DNA of 64,000 nucleotides from RUG12461 sp045661345 (GTDB lineage Bacteria; Bacillota; Clostridia; Lachnospirales; Lachnospiraceae). Shown piece after piece: positions 1 to 8,444 of the stretch (position 1 is the first letter of the stretch; the number at the start of each line of letters is the position of its first letter). The DNA lies in NCBI GenBank assembly GCA_045661345.1, contig JAZRFM010000015.1:1-64000 (forward strand), written 5' to 3'. The translations under genes and the position numbers were made by a program. A model generated the notes under the pieces. It was not told the DNA's origin and made no database searches. It saw only the letters and a program-made list of their open reading frames with translations.

Positions 1-157
1 GTTAATTACCCCTCTATTATTCTATCGCAAATGCACTTAAATTGCAAGCAAAAACGCCAGAATCCCTTGATTTTACAGGTTTTCTTGCCTCCTTTCATTG
101 AGGGCTAAATCTACGAGGGTTAAATACTCAGGAAGTTAAGAGAACTATGTCACAAGT

Positions 158-959
158 CTAGCTGTCACAACCATCATCTGCATTATTGTTTTTGATAACA
201 GCATTCACGATCAGGACAGTTGATAGTAATTCTAATACTTTAATTTTATCAAACGCCGCCTTTATTTCGGTCACAGGTAATGGCGATATATCCTTGCCAT
301 GTGCTGCATCATGACGATATTTGAGTATATAATCTAAAAAATTACTCCATAAGCAGTCTCCTTTGTTTTTGGGGGGATTCATATTAAATCCCATTTCTTT
401 GATATCAAATATATATGGAAACGAACCTGTTATGCTTAAAACACGCTTTCTTAAAGCATCAATTTGTTCTGCGATAGATTCTCGATCATTTTCAAACACC
501 CTTTCAAATTCGCATTCCGAAATATGACCAAAAAAATCTTCTCCTCCAACACTTTCATACAGTTTCTCTATCACCGAAAGCTTTGGGTTTTTTCCACGTT
601 CATTCAAAAAAGCCGAAGCATCATATTTAGTATCTGCCTCTTCAAACTTTGAAATCAATCGATTTATGTATGCTTCGTAATTCTTTGGTTCTGGAACATA
701 TTGTAGACACTGAGTACGTTTTCATTTTATAATGAGTATTTCTAAAATATGAGTTGTCATTTATGTCTGCTATCAGGGACTTTATTATTTCCTGTAAGTA
801 TCCTTCTAAATTAGCCACCATCAAGACAGTCAGTGCTTTGCACACAGGAGTCAACTTTGGGTCTTCATCATCTAACTCCTCTGCTATACTCAATAAAAGC
901 GATACCTCATCCCATCTTCTATCTAAACCTTGTACTAAAGCGTTAATATTTGTACTCAT
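158..959 (-). pseudogene. HEPN-family RNase/toxin-like gene, split by a frameshift
   Basis: The 5' part starts at ATG 959 and the 3' part ends at the stop at 158, but they lie in different frames. Removing one T from the TTTT run at 719-722 (AAAA on the coding strand) joins them into about 266 residues without a stop. The 3' part carries R-H-D-A-A-H, the R-x4-H signature of HEPN nucleases, followed by G. The start codon overlaps the stop of the upstream DUF262 gene as ATGA, so the two are translationally coupled. HEPN proteins usually cleave RNA in toxin or abortive-infection systems, and I infer that role here. As written the protein would end shortly after residue 80 and lose its R-x4-H motif. 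A sequencing error or programmed slippage cannot be excluded. Confidence 0.72.
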
Positions 960-2080
960 TTGGCAAATATGTCCTTAACAGCATCAATTCGTCCGGTAAT
1001 CTTGGACTTATCAGTAGTACTCCCCTCAATATTTTTTCGAAAACTGTCACTGAAAAATAATCCCATAAATTTTTCTTTTCTATCTTTATCTATTTTCAGA
1101 TTTCCCAATCTTTTATTTTCTGCCAATGCAACCATCAATGCATCATAAATAGCAGCATTAAAATGGGACTGTAATACAAGCTCATCCTTTCCTTCCTTCT
1201 CATCAACTTTGTATTTTGCAAAAGCATTCTCGCCAAATTCATCGTATATGAGTTTTATCATTTGCAAAAACCACTCTCTTTTTACGTTCATTTCATCATC
1301 CGAAATATTGTTAAATTTCTGGAGTTGTTCAGACAGGAAATCTCTAAACGATTTTTTCATATTGTTAATTTCACCATTTTCAAGAGCAAAAAATCGAAGT
1401 ACCAACTCAGCATCTAACATTTTCTTCACTTTTGTATCATCTTGTCCATCCTCCTCCTTCACACTTATGAGTTTTCTAAACATTTCGTTTGTAGCCAAAT
1501 TCTTAATCAACTCATTAAACTTGCCTCTATACACCGCATTTCTTAATTCTTGCGCCTCTAACTGAATCGCACCTGTATTAAGACGTTCAAATATATCATA
1601 TTTAACCTGCTCATCCGCAGTAGAATCTATTCGCAAGCAAGTGATCGTCCTCTCCTCTAGTCTTCTTGTAAGAAAAGGCGGTAAATCTTCATATCTGGAA
1701 CCATTCAATAAATCAAGCACTTCCAATTCCTCTAACGCATATTCATTTTTCATAAAACCGAATATAGCCGAGAGCCTTTGTTGACCGTCTATCACGGAAT
1801 ACCGCGAAATTCCCTCCTCCACTTCTTCATCCACGTCTACATCCTGTGATAAATACACCGTTGGAATTGGAATATTTAATATTAGACTCTCTATTAACCT
1901 TGAAGATGTCTTTATATCCCACCTATGATTCCTCTGATACTCTGGATTAAGTTTAATAATTTTTTTTTCAATTTTCTTTACAAGTGTTTCTAAATCATAT
2001 TCTATATTCTGGGTTTTTACAGTACGCTCCTTGGCGATCTCCTGAAGTCTCTCTATATTATCGTTTACTATTTTTTCCAT
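956..2080 (-). CDS. DUF262 (GmrS-type N-terminal) protein paired with HEPN gene
   Basis: This 374-residue protein has the two DUF262 hallmarks: a Y-Q-R...W motif near residues 48-54 and D-G-Q-Q-R at 98-102. DUF262 has a ParB/sulfiredoxin-like fold and is the N-terminal half of GmrSD type IV restriction enzymes, where it binds and hydrolyses nucleotide. No DUF1524 HNH domain follows, so it is a stand-alone form. The next gene, a HEPN-type protein, overlaps it by four bases. I infer a DUF262-HEPN effector pair in which this protein senses or controls the HEPN nuclease. It is the sixth gene of the XRE-led operon and starts 54 bases after the GmrSD stop. Confidence 0.85.
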   Translation of the reverse strand: MEKIVNDNIERLQEIAKERTVKTQNIEYDLETLVKKIEKKIIKLNPEYQRNHRWDIKTSSRLIESLILNIPIPTVYLSQDVDVDEEVEEGISRYSVIDGQQRLSAIFGFMKNEYALEELEVLDLLNGSRYEDLPPFLTRRLEERTITCLRIDSTADEQVKYDIFERLNTGAIQLEAQELRNAVYRGKFNELIKNLATNEMFRKLISVKEEDGQDDTKVKKMLDAELVLRFFALENGEINNMKKSFRDFLSEQLQKFNNISDDEMNVKREWFLQMIKLIYDEFGENAFAKYKVDEKEGKDELVLQSHFNAAIYDALMVALAENKRLGNLKIDKDRKEKFMGLFFSDSFRKNIEGSTTDKSKITGRIDAVKDIFAK

Positions 2081-2134
2081 TTTCGTTACCCTCCAATCAA
2101 ATCTTTCGACTCTAATATATTCTGCTCGCTCTAC

Positions 2135-4521
2135 TTATACATGTCTATGATACCAATCAAGTAAGTCTTCCCGATTAAAATCAAACCATTCGTTAGATAT
2201 GTAAACATCTTTACCCTTATAGTTTACCGGTGTCTTTCTGTAGCGGAGCTTGCTGCTTTTCCCTCTATTGGCATCACGACTATCCGCCAGAACAGGGTAA
2301 ACTATCTTGGGAAATGTCTCTCGTGAATACTCTTTCGTCTTCAGTTTTTCCAATTCATCAGCGTCAATCTTATCCCCCTCCATCAATTTGGATATCAAGT
2401 AAAACGCAAGCTGCCCGGCTGTAACTGAAGAGTATGTCGATTCATCGTCTATGTTAAACACTGCCTTTTCTTTCTTAGCTTTAACAAGAAACTGTAAATC
2501 ATTTGATCCAAAATCATAATATGTAAATAACGCAGAAATAACATCCATCTTAGATTGTGATGAAAGATTCATCTCAATATACATAGATGGGCTTAATTCA
2601 TAGGGATTGCGTAGCTTGTTTTTATCGCTATTATGATTACAATTATCAAATTGTGCATATTCCGCGGGATCGAGCGTGTATAAGTTAATATTGATCTTAC
2701 GGTAGGCATCTGCAATACTCTCTGTGTCTATAACATCGCCCATAAATTTCATCTTTACGATTGCTTTCCCAGTGTAATCATAATCATCATCCCAAGCCAC
2801 CCATTCATCCTCTTCGTTAGGATTGAAACTGGATTCCGGCATCCACCATATCTTTTCGGCAAGATTGCACAAAATCTCTGCGCGCTTCTCTATTTCTTCC
2901 AATCCCCATTTCTGTTGGCTTTTTACATACTGATTCAGGGAAAGTTTGCTATATGCAAAACCCTTACCGTCCATATCTCTCTTCTTCAAGAATGGCAAAT
3001 TACTATAATCACTGTTATATGCGGTAAGTGTTAAATTTCCAATGGTGTCTTTATATTTTGTATGTATCAATTCCCAGTTTTCGCCGAGCGCATCTTTCCA
3101 TTCCTTGGTAAGTGTTCTAGGCATTATATGCTCAATCGTGAGCGTTCCATCATCAATCTGCTCTTCAACTGCAACTTTCTCTTTGGATGAGAAGTTTTCT
3201 AATCTTTCAAGAATATACTTTTTACTGCTGGCTTTGCATTGTATAATTCAAATCCCATAAACTTATCCGACAGGTCATGGTTGTTGGGGAACCTGCTTCG
3301 CCCAGTCTTAGAAAGAATTGCATACTCAAATGCTTCGAGATATCCCACTTCGGATTTTTCTACATATCCTGAAACCTCCGCACCCATAGATACAAAGAGT
3401 TTATTGTATACATTGGTTTGAAGATTACATATTTCACGTCGGATAATATAATTTTCGATAATCTCAAAGGCCTTTAACAATTCATCGTTATCAAGGAATC
3501 CATTATCCCTTGCACTAAATAAATCAAACAGGAGCGGAATCGCAGTATTAACATCAAGCTTGTTAAGCCTTGCTAATACTGAAGAACATTTGTCCTTATC
3601 GTCATCTTTGGCATTACGAATGGACTTGAAATATCCGGCATAAACGAGCATATCCCTTAAAATATCTTCTATATCGCCGCTCATTTGCTTCCTGAATGCT
3701 TTAAAAGCAAAGTATAAACGGTTCTTATTTGCGAGTTCCCTGTTTTTAACCGCCAAATAATATCTTATAAATGTATCTATATCTTCTCTGCTGATTTCTT
3801 TTTCTAACTTCTCCCAGTACTTTCTATAGAATATTTCCTGATTCTTGGCAGACATATCCATCAATACATAATTCCGTATTTTGTCGGATTCCTCAAGGTC
3901 TTTTCCTGTAGAATTCAGACTCTCGAAAATAAGTTGAGGATCGTCTCCGTGTTCCAGCTCAAGACTGATATTTACAATCTGGAGTTTCATTACAGCATCA
4001 TACAACCCTTTTATTTCTTCAGGGCTGAGTTTTTCGATCTCTTCATAGAAATAATTATAATTGACCGTGACAGCGTTATGCTGAACGGGATCTGTGTTTT
4101 CTATCAATCTGTCATACGCATCATCATCACCCTGAACCAGTTTCAGCTTAAGTTTCTTGTCATTTTGGGCATACTGATCCGTTAAATATGCATTTGTTAT
4201 TTTTTCCGGATTAATGTCAATTTCCAAACGCTTTTCTACAACATAATTTCTTATAGCCAAAAGCAACAGGGATATTGTCGTTATTCTCTGCTGTCCGTCT
4301 ATAATAAGATATTCGTTACGCCCACCGATGTTACTTGTTACATATACAATGCTTCCAAAAAAGTGTGCCTCATGTTTCTGGCGATACACTGTCATAAGAT
4401 CATTGAGTAGAAGTTCACAATTAGCTCGCTTCCAACTATACGGTCTTTGATATACAGGAACTATGAACTTTTTATCCGTCCCATCGAGTAGTCTATAAAT
4501 GTAGCTTTCTTTAGCATTCAT
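2135..4521 (-). pseudogene. GmrSD-like DUF262-DUF1524 restriction protein, frameshifted
   Basis: The first part (ATG 4521 to a stop at 3199) is a DUF262 domain with V-Y-Q-R-P-Y-S-W at residues 23-30 and I-I-D-G-Q-Q-R at 73-79. The second part, in another frame, has the DUF1524 HNH signature (T-I-E-H-I-M-P, then G-N-L-T-L-T and Y-N-S) and ends at 2135. Adding one T to the TTTTT run at 3219-3223 fuses the two into about 795 residues and restores the usual GmrSD order. GmrSD enzymes are type IV restriction nucleases that cut glucosylated hydroxymethylcytosine DNA; this substrate is unknown. In the given sequence nucleotide-binding and nuclease halves are disconnected, and the HNH half would need its own internal start at 3124. 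Slippage on A5-A6 or an assembly error are alternatives. Confidence 0.8.
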
Positions 4522-4558
4522 CTCTTAATTTCCTCATACTTTGGTTAATCCATTATCA

Positions 4559-4804
4559 CTATGCAGATTCTATTGAATTTACACTGGAATCAAAATATTT
4601 TATGTAAGAATCAAGAATCCCCGTATCTTCCAGCATCCTAATATCATTCATACTGCTTACAGTAAAGCAATAAACAGCAAACGTATACCACTTCTTGCTT
4701 AACCAGTATGCCGTTTTATTGTTAAACTGATTCTTAATCGGTGTGAACACATAATCACCAATGACTACCGTTTTGTATTTTCCTTTCCCATCGCGTTTTG
4801 CCAT
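4559..4804 (-). CDS. hypothetical 81-residue protein in the XRE-led operon
   Basis: I do not recognise this protein. It is short and basic, rich in aromatic residues, with no signal peptide or membrane segment. I place the start at ATG 4804 (M-A-K-R-D-G-K-G) because AGGAAG lies six bases upstream of it. A GTG at 4819 overlapping the AlbA_2 stop as GTGA would add five residues. It sits between the AlbA_2 protein and the GmrSD-like gene, with only 37 bases to the latter, so it is very likely co-transcribed and may be a small accessory factor. Confidence 0.6.
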   Translation of the reverse strand: MAKRDGKGKYKTVVIGDYVFTPIKNQFNNKTAYWLSKKWYTFAVYCFTVSSMNDIRMLEDTGILDSYIKYFDSSVNSIESA

Positions 4805-4815
4805 AGTCTGCTTCC

Positions 4816-6345
4816 TCACATCGGTATATCAATAATCCATCGGCCACCGTTTGTGGGACCCTCATGATGAATTATTCCTTGTTTCTTTAGTTTATTGAGA
4901 TGGTATCTTGCGCCATCCTGTGTGATGTTCAGTTTAAAGGCCACATCACTAACGCTTATTTCCGGGTTTTCTTTTATTAGCTCAATAACAACATCGGCAT
5001 TTTTCTTTTTTGTGGTAGTTTTTGTGGTAGTTTTTGTGGTAGTACTACCTGAATCTATCACATCTTTACCTATAAAAATCTCAGCAAAACTATCATAAAA
5101 CCCTTCGTGTATAAAGAATCTGCTCACAAAATAATCGTGATACTCATCTGTTTCAAATTCCGGGAGTGGCGAGCCATTTACTTTAATAGCGTCCAGTATT
5201 TTCCTAAATCCGGTATTTCTCCCCTCAGTCAAATGCAGTTCCTTCAGGAAATCACCGATCCGCCTGTTTCTATATCTGCGGCTATACACCTTATACTCCC
5301 TTAACCCCTCTATCGTCACAGATCTGTCAGGTCCAGGATGGGATATGATTTCTATCATATCATGCGTAATGCGCACCTCTATTGGTTCTCTTTCATCGTA
5401 AGCCTTGTGATAGACTGCATTTGCAAGCGCTTCCTCAATAGCCGCATACGGATAATTAAAAAATCTATCTGCCTCGGCACGATCAGGGTATTTCACCACT
5501 TTTTCGGTAATAATGACATTTCTAATATAACGGAGCGCATCCCGAAGCTGAACATGAAGCGGTCCCTTGAATATCTGCTCTATAATTTGGTCTCCTCCCT
5601 CGCCATCAGGAAACTGAACAACATCAATCTGTGCGCAGGGGAAGAATTTCTCCGGATTGGAGTTAAAGAACATCAATGCAACATTCCGTGGCTTGACATA
5701 TTCTGGCAATCCATTGATTAAATTCATATTTCTGCACACACGCTCAAGCCCTAATTCATCCGCCTGATTATATAATTCACTGTTGATCTCACCCAAATAA
5801 TCCTTTATAAGCGGAAAACTGATATCCTTAAGTTCTGCCGAATGGTTAACCTGATCATCAAACGGTGTCCTGTTAGATAAAGAAAACAGATCCTTCATTT
5901 CTTCTTCGGATGGTTTCGCCGTAATAGAACCCTTCCGAATAAAGTAAATCCTCTCCTTATCATCTTTCGCCATAGTTTTAGGTGCAGCATACGGGCGTCC
6001 ATACCCGCCTGGACACCATATCACCAAGAATGTCTTGTTTTCATACTCCTGCTTATCAATGATAGGTGAATAGTCAGGGCTTATCATCTTGCACTTATTG
6101 AAAATGCTCTTCTGCCATTCGTCAACCTTGTCAAGCGGCGCTCCGACCAACGGACGTTGTGGTATCCCATTCTTTTCCTCAACTCCAATCACGATATACC
6201 CACCACCCCAGTTATCAAGGTCATTTGCAAATGCGCAGATCGTTTTAAGAGATGCCTCCGGATCCCATGTCGTTTTGAATTCTATTCTTGCCCATTCTAC
6301 TTCCCTGCCGGAAAGCAGGTTATGAATACTTGCTGGTATCGCCAT
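4816..6345 (-). CDS. Schlafen AlbA_2 / RecG-C-like ATP-binding protein
   Basis: This 509-residue protein starts with an AlbA_2 (Schlafen-type) domain: E-W-A-R-I-E-F-K at 17-24 and a glycine-rich G-G-G-Y-I-V-I-G-V near 47-55. A GHKL-like ATP-binding part follows, with A-A-I-E-E-A-L-A-N-A-V-Y-H-K near 301-314. Residues ~435-446 are a linker of T-T-T-K repeats encoded by three perfect 12-bp units (5007-5042). The C-terminal ~55 residues form a winged helix. Such proteins are common in defence islands and are often annotated as transcriptional regulators or divergent AAA proteins; their biochemical role is mostly unproven. It is the fourth gene of the operon. Confidence 0.88.
   Translation of the reverse strand: MAIPASIHNLLSGREVEWARIEFKTTWDPEASLKTICAFANDLDNWGGGYIVIGVEEKNGIPQRPLVGAPLDKVDEWQKSIFNKCKMISPDYSPIIDKQEYENKTFLVIWCPGGYGRPYAAPKTMAKDDKERIYFIRKGSITAKPSEEEMKDLFSLSNRTPFDDQVNHSAELKDISFPLIKDYLGEINSELYNQADELGLERVCRNMNLINGLPEYVKPRNVALMFFNSNPEKFFPCAQIDVVQFPDGEGGDQIIEQIFKGPLHVQLRDALRYIRNVIITEKVVKYPDRAEADRFFNYPYAAIEEALANAVYHKAYDEREPIEVRITHDMIEIISHPGPDRSVTIEGLREYKVYSRRYRNRRIGDFLKELHLTEGRNTGFRKILDAIKVNGSPLPEFETDEYHDYFVSRFFIHEGFYDSFAEIFIGKDVIDSGSTTTKTTTKTTTKKKNADVVIELIKENPEISVSDVAFKLNITQDGARYHLNKLKKQGIIHHEGPTNGGRWIIDIPM
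5007..5042. repeat. three perfect 12-bp tandem repeats inside the AlbA_2 gene
   Basis: The unit TTTTTGTGGTAG occurs three times without mismatch and encodes T-T-T-K on the minus strand, in the linker before the C-terminal winged helix. Because the unit is four codons long, gain or loss of units changes linker length without a frameshift. Confidence 0.95.
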
Positions 6346-6369
6346 TGTTTATTCCTCTAACATTCCGAA

Positions 6370-6843
6370 CTATTCTCGAATTAATTCCTCAAATCGTGGA
6401 TCATAAAGCAGTGCCTCATCATCACAATACCTTTTGATAATAAATATCAAATCTTTCTTGGATACTTCTACATTATTCTTTTCTTTCACATGCTTATAGG
6501 CATCGATAAACTTATCACAGTATCTTTCCGGAATCATATATAAGGCCTCGCCTATATATCTTCCTCCTCCATCATAAGCTTTACCATCACTATCGACGAA
6601 ACAAAAATGAGAGAATGGCGCAGCCCAACACACCTCTCCTCTTTCAAAAACCGTTTTCAGCATATGTGCAAAATGCCAACAATACCCAGCTTCAAAATGT
6701 GCCTTTAAGCCATATATAATATCTTGCCGTTCATCTTTTGTCGGGGACATATTATCTTTTATAATAAATTGCAACGCATCTCTTCCTGTTTCAAAGAATT
6801 CCTCTATCCAGATATCAACATCTGTTTTCATATCCCACTCCAA
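6370..6843 (-). CDS. unknown protein with Cys/His/Asp papain-like motif
   Basis: I cannot assign a family to these 157 residues. The order of conserved-looking residues is G-Y-C-W-H-F near residue 55, S-H-F-C-F-V-D near 78-84 with His79, and K-A-Y-D ending at Asp91. A Cys, then His, then Asp spaced this way recalls papain or transglutaminase folds, which is only an inference. No signal peptide or membrane segment is visible, so it should be cytosolic. It overlaps the upstream DUF3883 gene by 16 bases and lies 24 bases before the AlbA_2 gene, which indicates co-translation. An in-frame ATG at 6831 (M-K-T-D-V-D) is an alternative start. Confidence 0.7.
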   Translation of the reverse strand: MEWDMKTDVDIWIEEFFETGRDALQFIIKDNMSPTKDERQDIIYGLKAHFEAGYCWHFAHMLKTVFERGEVCWAAPFSHFCFVDSDGKAYDGGGRYIGEALYMIPERYCDKFIDAYKHVKEKNNVEVSKKDLIFIIKRYCDDEALLYDPRFEELIRE

Positions 6844-7595
6844 TCCAATGATGTAGTATGATAATTCATCTGTATAGATCTTATTTCTTTAGAAACAAAT
6901 TCTATGTTATCAAGAGGATTTGCAATACAACTAAACTTCGGTGTTGCCATCAAGTTGCTCACAACAACAAGATAATATTCGTTTCTAAACTCCTTTGCTT
7001 TATCATATTCTGACTGGGTAAACCGTATTGCTCCTGTGCGTTCGCGGACACCCTTTACTTCCGCCAGAAAATACTTAGAATCAAGTTTTACCTGGAAATC
7101 ATATCCATCTCCCCATAGCCTTGCATCTTCAAGTACAGCATTTTGAAAAAACGGAATACTTTTGTAATTAGTCATAAAATAGAACTCTGCCTCTTTTCCC
7201 GTTTCTTGAAGCTGCTTAAATCTAGACTTTATTGCAGGCGGAACCACTGACTGTTCAATTTCTACTTGCTTTCCTGCATCTTGAATATAAAGCTTTACGA
7301 TATGAGCATATCCGGCCGCATCCTCATTTCCAAAAAGAGTATCTATAAATACTTTTATATGTTCCCGCTGGTTTCGTTGATACCAACCTTTTCTTCCATT
7401 ATCAAAATATGGATCAAAACTATCCTGTCTGTTTGTAACGGCTTTTACAGTTCTAGCCAGTCCCAAATCAACACAGTATCGATAAAAGGCAGTTCTGGTA
7501 TTAAATCCAAACTCCTCCACAAAACCCATATCAAATTTTGCCAAGCCATATCCGATCAAATTCATTAAGTCGGAATACTTATCAAATTCATTCAT
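6828..7595 (-). CDS. DUF3883-domain, restriction-endonuclease-like protein
   Basis: The C-terminal half of this 255-residue protein is a DUF3883 domain: G-D-G-Y-D-F-Q-V at 162-169, then F-L-A-E-V-K-G at 177-182 and R-T-G-A-I-R-F-T-Q-S-E-Y. This is the D...E-x-K arrangement of PD-(D/E)xK nucleases, and DUF3883 is frequent in restriction and defence clusters. The N-terminal ~150 residues are unfamiliar and may sense the target. It is the first gene after the XRE regulator, 23 bases from that stop. I infer a DNA-cutting effector. Confidence 0.82.
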   Translation of the reverse strand: MNEFDKYSDLMNLIGYGLAKFDMGFVEEFGFNTRTAFYRYCVDLGLARTVKAVTNRQDSFDPYFDNGRKGWYQRNQREHIKVFIDTLFGNEDAAGYAHIVKLYIQDAGKQVEIEQSVVPPAIKSRFKQLQETGKEAEFYFMTNYKSIPFFQNAVLEDARLWGDGYDFQVKLDSKYFLAEVKGVRERTGAIRFTQSEYDKAKEFRNEYYLVVVSNLMATPKFSCIANPLDNIEFVSKEIRSIQMNYHTTSLDWSGI

Positions 7596-7618
7596 ACAGC
7601 GTACCTTTTATATAGGAT

Positions 7619-7834
7619 TTACTCATCAGTTTCATCTTCTATAAACTCGACTATGTCACCAATGTCACAATGAAGAGTTTTGCACACTTTCATAAGAATT
7701 TCGGTACCTACCACTTCTCCTTTGGACATCTTCGTCACAGAAGCCCAGCTTATTCCAGCTTCCCGTTGCAGGTCTTTTTTCATCATGTCTCGGTCAATCA
7801 ACAATTTCCATAGCTTTTTGTAGCTTACAGTCAT
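7619..7834 (-). CDS. small XRE (Cro/C1-type) regulator heading the defence-like operon
   Basis: This 71-residue protein is essentially one helix-turn-helix of the Cro/C1 type (L-Q-R-E-A-G-I-S-W-A-S-V-T-K-M). I start it at ATG 7834, preceded by AGGGG; an upstream in-frame start at 7867 lacks a ribosome binding site. It is the promoter-proximal gene of a seven-gene minus-strand run reaching 158. Its promoter region carries repeated GCAAGA half-sites, so I infer autoregulation and control of the whole cluster. Confidence 0.85.
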   Translation of the reverse strand: MTVSYKKLWKLLIDRDMMKKDLQREAGISWASVTKMSKGEVVGTEILMKVCKTLHCDIGDIVEFIEDETDE

Positions 7835-7885
7835 TTTATTACCCCTAAAAAACAATATCTTGAGCACAAATTACCTATCAGCCAC

Positions 7886-7914
7886 ATTATATGCTACCAG
7901 AAGCAAGATTGCAA
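7886..7914 (-). promoter_or_regulatory. promoter of the XRE-led operon
   Basis: On the minus strand TTGCAA (7909-7914) and TATAAT (7886-7891) are separated by exactly 17 bases, a near-consensus sigma-A promoter about 50 bases before the XRE start. Confidence 0.75.
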
Positions 7915-7939
7915 GAACAATTCTTGCCATAGCAAGAAT
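7903..7939. promoter_or_regulatory. palindromic operator cluster of GCAAGA half-sites
   Basis: A perfect palindrome with 8-bp arms, ATTCTTGC-4-GCAAGAAT, lies at 7920-7939. Two further direct GCAAGA half-sites lie at 7903 and 7911, overlapping the -35 element. Spacing and position suit binding by the XRE protein encoded just downstream. Confidence 0.7.
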
Positions 7940-8040
7940 CTATCTTCTCATCAAGGCACCCATTGTGCTTAATTGTCGAAAAGCGAACTTATGTTCTATA
8001 TTATCAAACATATTTCTATCTGTAAAGGCTGAAATGGAAA

Positions 8041-8077
8041 TCTGGCGATAAAGCGTGCTAAATGCGATATCGCCAGA
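8041..8077. repeat. 10-bp inverted repeat between cargo and mobilization genes
   Basis: TCTGGCGATA and TATCGCCAGA form a perfect 10-bp stem with a 17-base loop. It lies just after the tnpV stop on the minus strand. There is no T-run, so it is a weak terminator candidate; a protein-binding site is possible. Confidence 0.6.
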
Positions 8078-8084
8078 AATCAAA

Positions 8085-8435
8085 TTATGAATATATCAAC
8101 TCTTTTAACACACTCTCTTCTGCACATACCTGGCTATTATTCATCATCCGCACCCACTTCATCTGATCCGATGCCTTCAGCCGTTCATCAATCCCCTGTG
8201 CCCGAGCCATCTGCTCCACGATAACATCCATTCGCTCTTCTGCCTGATGTTGAATACTTAAGCAATGCTCCTTTAGCGTACCCTCAAGCATCATTCCGGA
8301 ATATATGCCTCTCCGGTGCTCTTTTAGGAAGCTCCGACGCATCAGCCCCCATTTTGTCAAAGGCTCCTCCGGTTCTTCATTTGCTCTCAATGCCGGAATA
8401 TAATAGTCTCCACATTTTACATATTCAAGTTCCAT
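8085..8435 (-). CDS. TnpV-like transposon-encoded protein
   Basis: The 116 residues match the pattern I know for TnpV of Clostridium mobilizable transposons: a start with G-D-Y-Y-I-P, a central L-K-E-H-R, and a tail with D-Q-M-K-W-V-R-M-M-N-N and A-E-E. Its exact function is unknown; it usually sits beside mobilization genes. Here it follows the relaxase by nine bases and is presumably in the same transcript. Confidence 0.85.
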   Translation of the reverse strand: MELEYVKCGDYYIPALRANEEPEEPLTKWGLMRRSFLKEHRRGIYSGMMLEGTLKEHCLSIQHQAEERMDVIVEQMARAQGIDERLKASDQMKWVRMMNNSQVCAEESVLKELIYS

Positions 8436-8444
8436 GATCCACCT

